Below are positions 1 to 8,891 of a stretch of 61,122 bases of DNA, piece after piece. The DNA is from Bacteroidaceae bacterium. Lineage in GTDB: Bacteria > Bacteroidota > Bacteroidia > Bacteroidales > Bacteroidaceae. The stretch is taken from NCBI GenBank assembly GCA_017398805.1, contig JAFQEZ010000011.1, positions 1-61,122 of the forward strand, read 5' to 3'. Under the pieces are notes generated by a model. That model was not told the DNA's origin and did no database searches. It worked only from the letters and a program-made list of their open reading frames with translations. Each line of letters opens with the position of its first letter. The first letter of the stretch is position 1. The position numbers and the translations under genes were made by a program.

Positions 1-160
1 ACTAAGCGTAAATGAGGATTTTGAAGGCAAACGTAACACAGAAAATTTGTGCAAACGAGTTAAATGCAAAGTTTACTTTGCTATTTTACAACGAGTGTTG
101 CCAAATTTCGGGTACCAAATTTACTTTTTAGTCACCCCCATTCAATTATATAGGTTTCAA
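1..160. other. Intergenic, downstream of tsf
   Basis: No gene is supported here. The only structure seen is a short palindrome at 66-81 (GCAAAGT, two bases, ACTTTGC) inside an AT-rich stretch. On the minus strand it lies about 80 bases after the tsf stop, but no run of T follows it, so a terminator role is weak. Confidence 0.4.
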
Positions 161-982
161 TTACTCAGCACGGAGTGTGAAACGCTGGAAGCCTGTAGCT
201 GTAAGCTCCTTGTCGAAGCCCTTCAAGAAGTCAGCAACAGAAATCTTCTCGTTCTGGCAGTAGCCCTGCTGGAGCAAGCAAACCTCCTTGTAGTACTTCT
301 GGATACGACCGTCGGCGATGCGAGCGATCATATTCTCAGGCTTACCCTCCTCACGAGCCTTCTCCTCAGCTACAACGCGCTCCTTAGCAACCAAAGCAGG
401 ATCAAGATCCTCGCTTGTGAGTGCAAGAGGTGCAGAAGCAGCAATCTGCATAGCGATCTCGTGACCGGCATCCTCGTTAGCCTGTGACAATGCAACCATT
501 GTACAGAGCATGTTCTTCTTCTGGTGGTTGTATGTGTATACATTCTCTGCAACGAGAGTCTTGTAACCGTCGAGTTCCATCTTCTCGCCAGTGATACCTG
601 AACGAGCTACGATAGCATCCTGAACAGTACCCTCACCCATTGGGAGAGCCTTAACATCCTCGATTGTAGCGCACTTAGCAGCTACAGCAGCATCAAGGAT
701 ATCCTGTGTCAACTTAACGAAGTCAGCACCCTGAGCAACGAAGTCTGTCTCGCACTTGAGAGCGATGATTGCAGCGAAGCCATTCTCTGCCTTTACAAGT
801 ACACAACCCTCAGAAGCCTCGCGGTCGCTACGCTTAGCAGCTACCAACTGACCCTTCTTACGGATAATCTCGATAGCCTTATCAAAATCGCCCTCACCCT
901 CAGTCAAAGCGTTCTTGCAGTCCATCATACCAGCACCTGTCATCTGACGGAGCTTGGCAATATCAGCCATTGTTACAGCCAT
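161..982 (-). CDS. tsf: Elongation factor Ts
   Basis: EF-Ts is the cytoplasmic guanine-nucleotide exchange factor that recycles EF-Tu from its GDP to its GTP form. The 273-residue product begins with the N-terminal UBA-like helix region, carries the family signature LRQMTGAGMMDCKNAL near residue 11 and the CETDFVAQ signature of the core domain near residue 77, and has the conserved PENMIARIADGRIQKYY region near the C-terminus. Length is close to the shorter Bacteroidales versions. It is the last gene of rplM-rpsI-rpsB-tsf and starts 38 bases after rpsB. Pairing with rpsB is near universal in bacteria. No anomaly seen. Confidence 0.97.
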   Translation of the reverse strand: MAVTMADIAKLRQMTGAGMMDCKNALTEGEGDFDKAIEIIRKKGQLVAAKRSDREASEGCVLVKAENGFAAIIALKCETDFVAQGADFVKLTQDILDAAVAAKCATIEDVKALPMGEGTVQDAIVARSGITGEKMELDGYKTLVAENVYTYNHQKKNMLCTMVALSQANEDAGHEIAMQIAASAPLALTSEDLDPALVAKERVVAEEKAREEGKPENMIARIADGRIQKYYKEVCLLQQGYCQNEKISVADFLKGFDKELTATGFQRFTLRAE

Positions 983-1020
983 AGTATTTTCTATTTTTAA
1001 TGGTTAATAATTATAGAGGA

Positions 1021-1848
1021 TTACTCAGCAGCAGCCTCTGTAGCCTCCTCAGCAGCATCGGCAACCTTAGCTGCGCGAGCCTTTGTTGTGCGGCGGCGTG
1101 GAGCTCTCTTCTCTGCATTCTCCTCAGCACCCTCAGCCTCAGGTGCATCTACCTTCTCTACCTTGCGCTCCTCGAGACCCTCAGCGATTGCAGCGCAACA
1201 AGCATCGAGGATAACCTCTACTGACTTTGTTGCATCGTCGTTTGCAGGGATAACGAAATCAACGTTGTTAGGATTAGAGTTTGTATCGACAATTGCGAAT
1301 ACGGGGATACCAAGACGGTTAGCCTCGTGAACAGCAATATGCTCCTTCATTACGTCAACCACGAAGATTGCTGAAGGAAGACGTGTAAGGTCAGCGATAG
1401 AACCGAGGTTCTTGTCGAGCTTAGCACGCTGACGAGAGATCTGGAGGATCTCACGCTTTGAAAGGTTAGAATATGTACCGTCCTGTGTGAGCTTGTCGAT
1501 AGTTGCCATCTTCTTTACAGCCTTACGGATTGTAGGGAAGTTTGTCAACATACCGCCCGGCCAGCGCTCGATAACGTAGGGCATGCCTACTGACTGAGCC
1601 TTCTCAGCAACGATATCTTTCAACTGTTTCTTTGTAGAAACGAAAAGTACCTTCTTGCCGCTCTTTGCAATCTGCTTCAAAGCCTCGGCAGCTGTCTCTG
1701 TCATAGCAGCTGTCTTGTGCAGATCGATAATGTGGATACCATTGCGCTCCATAAAGATATAAGGAGCCATAGCGGGATTCCATTTACGCTTCAAGTGACC
1801 GAAATGTGCACCGGCCTCAAGCAATGTGTCAAATGTAATTCTAGACAT
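1021..1848 (-). CDS. rpsB: 30S ribosomal protein uS2
   Basis: Small-subunit ribosomal protein S2, which sits at the head-body junction of the 30S particle and helps bind S1. The 275 residues include GAHFGHLKRKWNPAM at the start, IDLHKT near residue 40, and RWPGGMLTNF near residue 93, all S2 hallmarks. After about residue 228 there is an Ala/Glu/Arg-rich low-complexity tail (PRRRTTKARAAK and an acidic end) beyond the conserved fold; such tails vary between Bacteroidota species. It lies between rpsI (131-base gap) and tsf (38-base gap) on the same strand. Confidence 0.97.
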   Translation of the reverse strand: MSRITFDTLLEAGAHFGHLKRKWNPAMAPYIFMERNGIHIIDLHKTAAMTETAAEALKQIAKSGKKVLFVSTKKQLKDIVAEKAQSVGMPYVIERWPGGMLTNFPTIRKAVKKMATIDKLTQDGTYSNLSKREILQISRQRAKLDKNLGSIADLTRLPSAIFVVDVMKEHIAVHEANRLGIPVFAIVDTNSNPNNVDFVIPANDDATKSVEVILDACCAAIAEGLEERKVEKVDAPEAEGAEENAEKRAPRRRTTKARAAKVADAAEEATEAAAE

Positions 1849-1979
1849 TTTGTTTAAATTTTAATTCGTTTACCTTCTTTTTTAATTAAATCCTTTAACC
1901 AACCTCCCGGGTAGCCCACCAAACGAAAAGCGGAGTCCCGAGTGGTTTAGATACTAAACGTATATTTCGAGACCGAATA
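1849..1979 (-). promoter_or_regulatory. rpsI-rpsB intergenic leader
   Basis: This 131-base gap is long for an operon of this kind. It contains a palindrome at 1944-1959 (GTTTAG, three bases, CTAAAC on either strand) and GC-rich segments that could pair around 1905-1945. No TAnnTTTG promoter or T-rich terminator is evident. A regulatory leader for rpsB is possible but is an inference only. Confidence 0.25.
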
Positions 1980-2366
1980 TTAACGTTTACTGAACTGGAA
2001 TCTGCGACGTGCCTTTGGCTGGCCCGGTTTCTTACGCTCAACCTCACGAGCATCGCGAGTCATGAAGCCCTCTGCACGCAAAGCCTTCTTGTCCTCAGGG
2101 TTGATCTTAACCAATGCACGAGCGATTGCAAGACGCAATGCCTGTGACTGGCCAGTGTAACCGCCACCGTCCAAGTTTACCTTGATGTCATACTTCTCAG
2201 CAACATTCAAAGTTGTAAGTGGCTGCTTTACCACGTACTGGAGAATGCTTGATGGGAAATAATCCTGCAGATCCTTCTTGTTGATAGTAATTTTACCTGT
2301 ACCCTCAGTTACGAAAATACGGGCAACAGCGCTCTTGCGTCTGCCTAATGCGTTTACCATTTCCAT
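1980..2366 (-). CDS. rpsI: 30S ribosomal protein uS9
   Basis: Small-subunit ribosomal protein S9, whose C-terminal tail reaches the P-site tRNA. The 128-residue protein starts MEMVNALGRRKSAVARI, carries GGGYTGQSQALRLAIARAL in the middle and ends RRRFQFSKR; these are the standard S9 motifs, and the C-terminal SKR is the conserved tRNA-contacting end. It starts 8 bases after the rplM stop codon, the usual L13-S9 pairing. Start codon: the first Met (2366) or the Met three codons later are both compatible. Confidence 0.97.
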   Translation of the reverse strand: MEMVNALGRRKSAVARIFVTEGTGKITINKKDLQDYFPSSILQYVVKQPLTTLNVAEKYDIKVNLDGGGYTGQSQALRLAIARALVKINPEDKKALRAEGFMTRDAREVERKKPGQPKARRRFQFSKR

Positions 2367-2374
2367 CTGCTTCC

Positions 2375-2836
2375 TTATTTATAAGAGTTAATATCAATTA
2401 CCTTTGGAGTCTGAGCTGCATGATTGTGCTCAGGACCGTCATAAACATAGAGGTTGTTCAGCAAGTGATTGCCAAGACGGTTCTTGGGAAGCATACCTCT
2501 TACAACGTGCTTTACAAGACGCTCGTAGCCCTTGTAACCAGCAGCAACTGTAGCTGGAGAGAACTGCTTCTGACCACCGGGATAACCTGAGAATGTCAAG
2601 TATACACGGTCGTTCCACTTGTTACCGGTCATTCTTACCTTGCTTGCGTTGATTATGATAACATTGTCACCACAGTCAGCGTTAGGTGTGAAGCTTGGTT
2701 TGTACTTACCTCTCAAAAGCTTGGCAACCTTTGTGCCAAGACGACCAAGTACCTGGTCTGTAGCATCAACAACGACCCACTCCTTGTTTGCGTTAGCCTT
2801 GTTGACAGAAATTGTTTTGTAGCTTAAAGTATCCAC
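2375..2836 (-). CDS. rplM: 50S ribosomal protein uL13
   Basis: Large-subunit ribosomal protein L13, an early assembly protein of the 50S particle. The 153 residues contain WVVVDATDQVLGRLGT near residue 20, LLRGKYKPSFTPNADCGD near residue 40 and GMLPKNRLG near residue 115, diagnostic of L13. It is the first gene of the rplM-rpsI-rpsB-tsf unit. Upstream are a clear Bacteroidota-type promoter (3025-3056) and a leader of about 180 bases with several hairpins, suggesting feedback control of the operon at RNA level. Confidence 0.97.
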   Translation of the reverse strand: MDTLSYKTISVNKANANKEWVVVDATDQVLGRLGTKVAKLLRGKYKPSFTPNADCGDNVIIINASKVRMTGNKWNDRVYLTFSGYPGGQKQFSPATVAAGYKGYERLVKHVVRGMLPKNRLGNHLLNNLYVYDGPEHNHAAQTPKVIDINSYK

Positions 2837-3018
2837 TTTAATTCGTTTAAAAAGTTAATAATTCCATCATTCTGCGACACTTCTCCCACTGTTCTTACGG
2901 AATCAGAACCGGCAGGAAACCCTCTTCGCGCATGCCCGACCAATTGGCTAGATTGTGTCATTGGACACACTCAGAGACCTGAAGTACCGTATACCCATAG
3001 CATGGGTTGATAATAATC
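2837..3018 (-). promoter_or_regulatory. Structured 5' leader of rplM operon
   Basis: From the predicted start site near 3018 to the rplM start there are about 180 untranslated bases. Visible hairpins are 2993-3007 (ACCCAT, AGC, ATGGGT), 2954-2969 (TGTGTC, ATTG, GACACA) and 2891-2909 (GTTCT ... AGAAC). Long structured leaders on ribosomal protein operons commonly bind one of the encoded proteins. That this is such a leader is inferred; I cannot assign it to a named RNA family. Confidence 0.5.
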
Positions 3019-3024
3019 GGCCTG

Positions 3025-3056
3025 CAAAATTACTTCTTTTTAATGGAACAGGCAAG
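3025..3056 (-). promoter_or_regulatory. Promoter of rplM-rpsI-rpsB-tsf
   Basis: Read on the minus strand: CTTG at 3056-3053, a 20-base spacer, then TAATTTTG at 3032-3025. This fits the primary Bacteroidota sigma consensus (TTTG about -33, TAnnTTTG about -7). Predicted transcription start is near 3018, facing away from the tRNA-Leu promoter at 3093-3123. Confidence 0.7.
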
Positions 3057-3092
3057 CAAATGAAACTTTTTTTCAAAAAATACCGCATTTTC

Positions 3093-3123
3093 TTTGCCCG
3101 ATACAAAAAAAGCACTACCTTTG
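3093..3123 (+). promoter_or_regulatory. Promoter of tRNA-Leu
   Basis: TTTG at 3093-3096, a 19-base spacer, and TACCTTTG at 3116-3123, an exact match to the Bacteroidota TTTG / TAnnTTTG consensus. Predicted start is near 3130, about 12 bases before the mature 5' end of the tRNA. Confidence 0.8.
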
Positions 3124-3141
3124 CACCGCAATCAAGCAATT

Positions 3142-3223
3142 GCCCAGATGGCGGAATCGGTAGACGCGCTGGTCTCAAACACCAGTGGGGCAACCCATCC
3201 CGGTTCGATCCCGGGTCTGGGTA
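3142..3223 (+). tRNA. tRNA-Leu (anticodon CAA)
   Basis: The sequence folds as a class II tRNA. The acceptor stem GCCCAGA (3142-3148) pairs with TCTGGGT (3216-3222), with the G1-U72 pair also known from other bacterial leucine tRNAs. The anticodon stem is CTGGT/ACCAG (3169-3173, 3181-3185) around the loop CTCAAAC with anticodon CAA at 3176-3178. A long variable arm TGGG-GCAA-CCCA (3186-3197) is typical of Leu/Ser/Tyr tRNAs, and the T arm is CCCGG-TTCGATC-CCGGG (3199-3215). The discriminator base is A3223. CCA is not encoded (CTG follows). It is a single-gene unit with its own promoter and terminator. Confidence 0.97.
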
Positions 3224-3226
3224 CTG

Positions 3227-3265
3227 AAACGGAGAAAGTTTTTCAACTTTCTCCGTTTTCTTTAT
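3227..3265 (+). terminator. Rho-independent terminator of tRNA-Leu
   Basis: Perfect 14-base-pair stem AAACGGAGAAAGTT (3227-3240) with AACTTTCTCCGTTT (3245-3258), loop TTTC, followed by TCTTTATTT. It lies three bases after the mature tRNA end. Confidence 0.9.
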
Positions 3266-3327
3266 TTAATAAAGAGGTTTTTTACAAGGTTAATGTTTTA
3301 CAGCGAACGAAGCTCGCCGCAATTGAA

Positions 3328-4770
3328 TCACTTTGTTTTATCGGATTTCTTTTTCCCGTAGAGGCGCCTTATCCAGAAATAATAACCCGTTAGCGGCAGT
3401 GTCGCTCCCAAAAGTGCAGCAAGGAAATAGAGAATCTTGGAGACCACTCCACCCCATGTTCCCACATGGATTGTACGCACCCAGCCGCCGGCCTTCTTGT
3501 CAATTGTTGCCTCGGAATAGAGTTCTACCGATGTTATCTCGCCTGTAGTTTTATCGAACTTGTACTTGTCGCTTGCACGCTGGTTTCCTAATCCGTCAAG
3601 CGTCACTGTGACAACGCCGTCCGAAACGGTAACCGCTGAATAGCCATCGGTTTTTGCCAATACATTGTCAAGTGCATCCTGCCAATGAGATCGGTCGACG
3701 CTCTTTTTTCCCTTTGGCTCGGATTCGGTGCTCTTGTTATTATCGGCAATTGCAGTAGCACCTGTGGAAGCATCTGCGACAACAGTTGCGCTCGTAGAAG
3801 CATCTGCGACAACAGTTGCGCCCGTAGAAGCATCTGCGACAACAGTTGCGCCCGTAGAAGCATCTGCGACAACGGTTGCACCGGTAGAAGCGTCTGCAAT
3901 CACGTCGTTTGGGGCAGGAGGCGGAGTTTTGCCGCAAGGAACACCATCACAACGTGAACAGTCACCTATGCACTCACCCAAATAAGGTTCTGTTCTCTTT
4001 ACGCGATTCTCCTCAGATGCCGGGTTTCGTTCTCTGCCACCTTGTTTAGCATCATGTTTGCCACCTTTCTTGCCTGCATCTTTGGACATCTCAATGCCCA
4101 TCATGCCATAAAAGCCGTCACGATACCACTCGAACGACCATGTCAGGCCTGTAAGCGCCATGGCGAGCAGGAACAACACAGCATAGAAACCGCCAGCGAC
4201 ATGCAAATCGTACCAGAAACGGTTCTTGCCCTTCTTTACGGCAATCTGCAAACGGTTCTTCAGCATCTTGCGGTTACGAGGCCACCATATAACAACACCT
4301 GTTATCAGAATAGCTACAAAAGCAAGCGTACTCACTCCCACAATAAGCTTTCCCCAATATATCGCGCCATCCTCGGGACGTGTATCCATGAGCCAACGGT
4401 GCAGGCGGCGCGTAACGTTGAAGAATGCCGGGCGTTCATAGCGTCCTTTCACCTCGCCGGTATACTGGTCGACATATATCGCAGCACGGCGGGGTTTGGA
4501 AAGATTCACCTTGTAGGCCTCAGCCGGGTCATCGGAGACGGAAACGCCGGTTACCGCCACACCTTCATCGAGAGCAGGCTCCACCTTTGCCACCAGTTCG
4601 TCAACGGGTAACGGTTTACCAACAGGATTGACCGAGGTCAAATCCCTATTCAGGAATGCAGTTATATCGCTCTCGAACACGAGCAATGCACCAGTGAAAC
4701 AGGTTATTGTTATTACAATGCCGAAAGGCACGGATACCCAAAGATGCAGTTTCTTAAAAAACTTATTCAT
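3328..4770 (-). CDS. xusC: PepSY-domain membrane protein, XusC-like
   Basis: Inner-membrane PepSY-associated TM protein of 480 residues, third gene of an xusABC-type operon. In Bacteroides XusC is the inner-membrane partner of the xenosiderophore receptor XusA and lipoprotein XusB; a role in siderophore-iron handling is inferred from this synteny. TM segments are seen at about 13-35, 140-165, 190-215 and 440-465, with a periplasmic PepSY segment at about 50-110. Between TM3 and TM4 is an unusual insert: a Cys cluster (ECIGDCSRCDGVPCG, about 268-282), then five tandem copies of a ten-residue unit ADASTGATVV (about 289-339) encoded by exact 30-base repeats. Starts 98 bases after xusB. A general iron-regulated PepSY reductase is the alternative reading. 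Confidence 0.82.
   Translation of the reverse strand: MNKFFKKLHLWVSVPFGIVITITCFTGALLVFESDITAFLNRDLTSVNPVGKPLPVDELVAKVEPALDEGVAVTGVSVSDDPAEAYKVNLSKPRRAAIYVDQYTGEVKGRYERPAFFNVTRRLHRWLMDTRPEDGAIYWGKLIVGVSTLAFVAILITGVVIWWPRNRKMLKNRLQIAVKKGKNRFWYDLHVAGGFYAVLFLLAMALTGLTWSFEWYRDGFYGMMGIEMSKDAGKKGGKHDAKQGGRERNPASEENRVKRTEPYLGECIGDCSRCDGVPCGKTPPPAPNDVIADASTGATVVADASTGATVVADASTGATVVADASTSATVVADASTGATAIADNNKSTESEPKGKKSVDRSHWQDALDNVLAKTDGYSAVTVSDGVVTVTLDGLGNQRASDKYKFDKTTGEITSVELYSEATIDKKAGGWVRTIHVGTWGGVVSKILYFLAALLGATLPLTGYYFWIRRLYGKKKSDKTK
3755..3904 (-). repeat. Five tandem 30-base repeats in xusC
   Basis: Five consecutive units start at 3755, 3785, 3815, 3845 and 3875. The central three are nearly identical (GTTGCGCCCGTAGAAGCATC is the shared core) and the two edge copies have drifted. 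They are in frame and encode the Ala/Asp/Ser/Thr-rich ten-residue repeat of the periplasmic loop. A multiple of three keeps the frame open for any copy number, so this site can vary in length. Confidence 0.95.
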
Positions 4771-4868
4771 AAAACATTATTTTACAGCAACGGAATCATA
4801 TCGGCTATCTGCAACAGCTACAGATGCACGAACTACGCAAAGTTATATATTTTCCGACAAACCTCCAA

Positions 4869-6257
4869 TCAAGGCAACAACTTACCTACGCCATCAAGCG
4901 ATGTAACTTCTATTACAGCACCCTTTGAAGCTGTGGCTGTCGTGGGGTCTATCTTGTATATCGAAGGATAACCATCAGTTGTGGTTACAGGCATATAAGC
5001 AAATCCGTTCTCCATAAACGGAGCCTTGCCGAATGCCGACAAGGTCCCGGGCAACCCGTCAACAAACTTCAACGTACCATTGTTCACGTCAAGAACAGCC
5101 AGGCTAAGGGCTGAAGGAGCCTTGCCGCCGGGAGTAAGCGGAGCATCGTACATCTGCAACAGCATATGGCCGTTACCGATATACCATGAGCGCAAGAAAG
5201 AACGTCCGCCCGACAAAGCCTCGATATTCACATAGTAACTGCTGTCAAAATCATCCTCGCCCGCCTTTATACGTACCATTCCCGCAGGCAGGGTCGTCTG
5301 CTGGCGACTGTCGGCCATGGTCTTTGCATACGACGGTGAGAGCACATAAATATCGCCGTTCTCCGCAGCCCATATCATCTGGTAATATTGCGACTTGTTG
5401 CGTCCACAGGCATAGCTTATCCTATCAGTGCTGATTATCTTCTTGGCAGTAAGCGTCTCATCTTCGAATATCGCTACATGGCACTCATCGGGATACTGCG
5501 TCCACTGCAACTCGCCTTTCTTGTAGGAACTGCTGTTGCTGCCACCATCCTCACTCTTCACAAGGTCGGGATATTTTACCCATTTGCCGCCATCGGCAGC
5601 TGCACCGTACTGACTCAATCCCATTGGCACAGCAGCTGCAAACAGTTGCTTTCCGCGTTGCTGGAAGCCCGCCAGGGTAACATACTCGCCATTGCCAAGG
5701 AAGTTCTCGGAAAGATATTTCTTGTCTGCCACGTTCGAACGGTAGCTCTCTTTCTCAGTATCGAGATAAGAGAAGAGGAACATTTTGGGAATGTAACCGT
5801 TGGCATCGGCCCACTCGGCAGAGCCGTTACCCGTAGATGCCGTAAGTATATACTTGCCATAGATTCCGTATGTGGTAAAACGGTTCACGGCATACTCTTT
5901 GCCGCGTGCGATGATGCTGTAGTCATCGCCCATCACGAAAGAGCGTGTAAGGCCGGCATTGCCCTGATTGTATGCCAAGCCATAGAGATAGTCTGTACCA
6001 TGAAACACCCAATAAGAGGCTGCGTCGGTAACCACTCCCTGATTGACCGGGGATACGGTACCCTCTTCAAGGGATTCGGCCGTCAGCAGTACAGGAGTAC
6101 TGTTGTTGGACATTGTAACTGTTGCCGCAATAACATACGGCTTCACATCATTTGCAGGTGGAGTAACCGCACCACCGTCATCATCACTTGAACACGAAAC
6201 AAGCGACACCACCGAAACCGCAGCAAGCAGCAGGTTCCCGATAAATTTTCTTTTCAT
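4869..6257 (-). CDS. xusB: DUF4374 surface lipoprotein, XusB-like
   Basis: A 462-residue predicted lipoprotein: signal peptide with lipobox LVSC (Cys about residue 22) followed by SSDDDGG, an acidic stretch like the Bacteroidota signal for export to the cell surface. The rest is a beta-rich domain matching the DUF4374 family (beta-propeller type). In Bacteroides thetaiotaomicron the family member XusB binds enterobactin outside the cell and supplies it to the receptor XusA. The assignment rests on family features and on its place between a TonB receptor (58-base gap upstream) and a PepSY membrane protein. Ligand specificity cannot be read from sequence. Confidence 0.82.
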   Translation of the reverse strand: MKRKFIGNLLLAAVSVVSLVSCSSDDDGGAVTPPANDVKPYVIAATVTMSNNSTPVLLTAESLEEGTVSPVNQGVVTDAASYWVFHGTDYLYGLAYNQGNAGLTRSFVMGDDYSIIARGKEYAVNRFTTYGIYGKYILTASTGNGSAEWADANGYIPKMFLFSYLDTEKESYRSNVADKKYLSENFLGNGEYVTLAGFQQRGKQLFAAAVPMGLSQYGAAADGGKWVKYPDLVKSEDGGSNSSSYKKGELQWTQYPDECHVAIFEDETLTAKKIISTDRISYACGRNKSQYYQMIWAAENGDIYVLSPSYAKTMADSRQQTTLPAGMVRIKAGEDDFDSSYYVNIEALSGGRSFLRSWYIGNGHMLLQMYDAPLTPGGKAPSALSLAVLDVNNGTLKFVDGLPGTLSAFGKAPFMENGFAYMPVTTTDGYPSIYKIDPTTATASKGAVIEVTSLDGVGKLLP

Positions 6258-6315
6258 AAGTCTTACTATTTATTATTTATACATTATTGGATATACATCA
6301 GAAAAACAGATTACA

Positions 6316-8709
6316 TCATTTACCCAACCTCACACGCACTTTCGCATAAAAGGCACGCCCTGCCTTCTGCAGGCTGAAGTTATCGTACAAGCGTTCATCG
6401 GTAATATTACGGCACTCAAGAGAGACGTTGTAACGCCCGTCGCCGATAGCGTAAGAGAGAGTCACATTATGCGACAGCTGCGACGGTACCATATAATCGT
6501 CTTTATTGGCACCAATCTTGGCAGAATAGTAACTGAACTCCTTGACATAACGGCCGTCATAGGTAAGCGTAAGCAGATTATCCTTTCCCCAAAGCCCATG
6601 CCAATAGAGCGACACATCAAAATCGGCGAACAACGATGGAAGATTAGGCATCTCCTCGCCGTACCCGAGATTAGGCACCGAACTTCCTATGGCACTTTTC
6701 ATATTGTCAAGGACCTTCATGTCGGTAAAATTACCTCCGAGTGACAGAAAGCGGTCCAGTGTATACCGTAGCGTTATGTTATAACCTTTTGTGAGCACCT
6801 TGCCATAGTTTATATATGTCGCGGCAGCCTTGCCGCCGCTCAGGTCGACAATGTTACGCTGTATATAATCACGTGTATCGCGGTACACCACACCACCCTC
6901 GACGTACAACCCATGGCCACCGAATTTTCCGCTGTAGCTGATATTGAGGTTCACATTATGGCTCTTCTCCGGGTCTATGCCGACATCGCCCATCTCAAGG
7001 TCCTCATCACCGAACATCTCATCAATAGTAGGCAAACGGTAAGCCTTTTCATACGAAACCTTTGCCTGTAAGCCCGGCAGTATGTGACATGTTCCTGCCG
7101 CGCCATAGCCAAACATCCCCAGATTGCGTCTCTCACGCACATAGCTATCGGCATTTCCGGTGGTTGCCATGGGGCCGCTCACATAAAGGCTGTAATGTTT
7201 CGCAAAGACAGTCATGTTCCATCTGTCCGACGGCATAAGGCGATAGGATATTCCCGCTACCCCTTTGCGGGTAACCTTTGCGATAGGGTCCTCTGCCCTC
7301 TGCGGCAGGAGCAATGAACTGTTTGTACGCCTGAAAGCATTGAACAGATAATGCACTGTAAAGAGATGGGTATGTGTTCTTCCAGGGCGGTAGTCAATGG
7401 TTGCCGTGGCATTCCAGTTATCATTGTCGGAACGCATATGCTGAAGCGACTGCTCGCCTGGTGTATTGAGGCGGTTCATCTCGCCACGCCAGTTGTATTT
7501 GCAAGAGGCCGTATCGACGTTTGTCGTAGAGTTACGGTTATAGTTGGCAGTCAAAGAGAGGTCGAGTCCGTCAGCAAACAGATTACGCTTGAGGTATTCA
7601 AATGAAGGCATAAGAGAAAAGCCCTTACGGTGTTTCTTGCCATACACAATCTCCTGCCTCACGCCGGTCTGTATTTCCTTATACATCTGCGAATATACCA
7701 GCCCCAACATCATGCGGTCGGCCCAAGGCTTGTCTACTACACCCGCCTTGAGAACTGCGGCCTCATTGTGATAGGTATCGTTGAAACGCTCCACGCGGTG
7801 CAGTTTCTTCTTCTCGATACTGCCTGTAACAAAATCCTCGACAGGAGCATCTACCATGTAATCATTGTCGGAATAGTTCTGAAAGAAGTTCAGTTCATAC
7901 GAAAAGCCACTCTTCAACACTTTGCAGAAATTCAAGAAAGAGCTGTGGGTATTGAATGAGCCATAGGAATACGATGCATCAAGCCTCCACCCCTGACGCG
8001 CCTTGTCCGTAACAATGTTCACGACACCACCCATGGCATCAGTTCCGAACTGCACAGGAACCACACCACGATAGACCTCGATGCGCTTTGCATAATTGAC
8101 GGGGATATTGTTCAGTCCGAAAGAAGGGCCCACGCCATCCTGGGGCACACCGTCAACAAAGACCTTGACATGCTTTCCGCTGAAACCATCGAGCATAATA
8201 TTCATATCGGACCCCACACCACCCGATTCACGCAATTTCACACCAGGCGATTTCGCAAGTATATCGCCAAGATTCTTTGAGGCATTGAGAAACTCTTCGG
8301 TATCGAGTGCAACGACATTGTAGGCTGAGCGTCTCAAGCGCGAGACACCGTCAGCAGACTCGACTATGACGACATCATCAAGCTGAATCCCGCTCTGCAC
8401 CAGTTCCACATTATATATCACAGGATGATTGTCACCAACGACAATCTCCCTCCTGTAAGTCTCGAAACCCACAGCCGTAACCACCAGGCAGTACCTACCC
8501 TCGGGCAACTCCAGTTCATAGCACCCGTCATCCCCTGCATATGTACCGAGAGTGCCACCCTCAACGGCCACCGTCGCATAAGGTACAGCGCCCTCGCCCC
8601 TTGCGGTCACAGAACCGCGCAGTTTCACATTTCCCGCTGCCAAAGGCAACGAGAGCAGGAAGATTGAAAGAAACAACAAAGAACGTAAAAATGTAACCAT
8701 AAAATCCAT
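6316..8709 (-). CDS. xusA: TonB-dependent siderophore receptor, XusA-like
   Basis: Outer-membrane TonB-dependent receptor of 797 residues. After a signal peptide (about 1-26) comes a carboxypeptidase-regulatory-like domain (about 28-110), then the plug (about 120-235, with NIMLDGFSGKHVKVFVDG and QFGTDAMGGVVNIVTDK), then the 22-strand barrel ending in a C-terminal aromatic-rich strand (FYAKVRVRLG). It is shorter than SusC-type receptors and is followed by DUF4374 and PepSY genes, the arrangement of the Bacteroides xenosiderophore system XusABC. A second start at 8700 gives a better signal peptide; the promoter at 8722-8753 leaves a very short leader for either choice. Confidence 0.85.
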   Translation of the reverse strand: MDFMVTFLRSLLFLSIFLLSLPLAAGNVKLRGSVTARGEGAVPYATVAVEGGTLGTYAGDDGCYELELPEGRYCLVVTAVGFETYRREIVVGDNHPVIYNVELVQSGIQLDDVVIVESADGVSRLRRSAYNVVALDTEEFLNASKNLGDILAKSPGVKLRESGGVGSDMNIMLDGFSGKHVKVFVDGVPQDGVGPSFGLNNIPVNYAKRIEVYRGVVPVQFGTDAMGGVVNIVTDKARQGWRLDASYSYGSFNTHSSFLNFCKVLKSGFSYELNFFQNYSDNDYMVDAPVEDFVTGSIEKKKLHRVERFNDTYHNEAAVLKAGVVDKPWADRMMLGLVYSQMYKEIQTGVRQEIVYGKKHRKGFSLMPSFEYLKRNLFADGLDLSLTANYNRNSTTNVDTASCKYNWRGEMNRLNTPGEQSLQHMRSDNDNWNATATIDYRPGRTHTHLFTVHYLFNAFRRTNSSLLLPQRAEDPIAKVTRKGVAGISYRLMPSDRWNMTVFAKHYSLYVSGPMATTGNADSYVRERRNLGMFGYGAAGTCHILPGLQAKVSYEKAYRLPTIDEMFGDEDLEMGDVGIDPEKSHNVNLNISYSGKFGGHGLYVEGGVVYRDTRDYIQRNIVDLSGGKAAATYINYGKVLTKGYNITLRYTLDRFLSLGGNFTDMKVLDNMKSAIGSSVPNLGYGEEMPNLPSLFADFDVSLYWHGLWGKDNLLTLTYDGRYVKEFSYYSAKIGANKDDYMVPSQLSHNVTLSYAIGDGRYNVSLECRNITDERLYDNFSLQKAGRAFYAKVRVRLGK

Positions 8710-8721
8710 GTTTTGCAGTTA

Positions 8722-8753
8722 CAAAATTAGATTCATTTCACAGAGGCGACAAT
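8722..8753 (-). promoter_or_regulatory. Promoter of xusABC
   Basis: On the minus strand: ATTG at 8753-8750, a 20-base spacer, TAATTTTG at 8729-8722. Start site predicted near 8715, so the mRNA leader would be only 6-15 bases long. I see no clear Fur-type palindrome next to it. Confidence 0.6.
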
Positions 8754-8891
8754 TGCAATATTTTGCGATAAAGAGTAAAAACCCTACCTATATGCGTTAA
8801 CAACATATTGCGATGTCAGCAGTAGAAAGAATAGCAACAAATGACCACTTACCAAAAGAAGAAAAACGGTGTAATGCGTTAATACACAAAC

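Noticed and set aside
2847-2870. Short leader peptide MMELLTF before rplM
   Set aside because: Seven codons with no ribosome-binding site or attenuator-like arrangement; chance is likely.
3685-3985. CRISPR-like tandem repeat
   Set aside because: Units are contiguous with no spacers, are in frame with xusC and encode a peptide repeat, so this is a coding microsatellite.
4042-4611. Plus-strand frame of 189 residues opposite xusC
   Set aside because: Shadow of a membrane protein gene; no motif and no expression signal.
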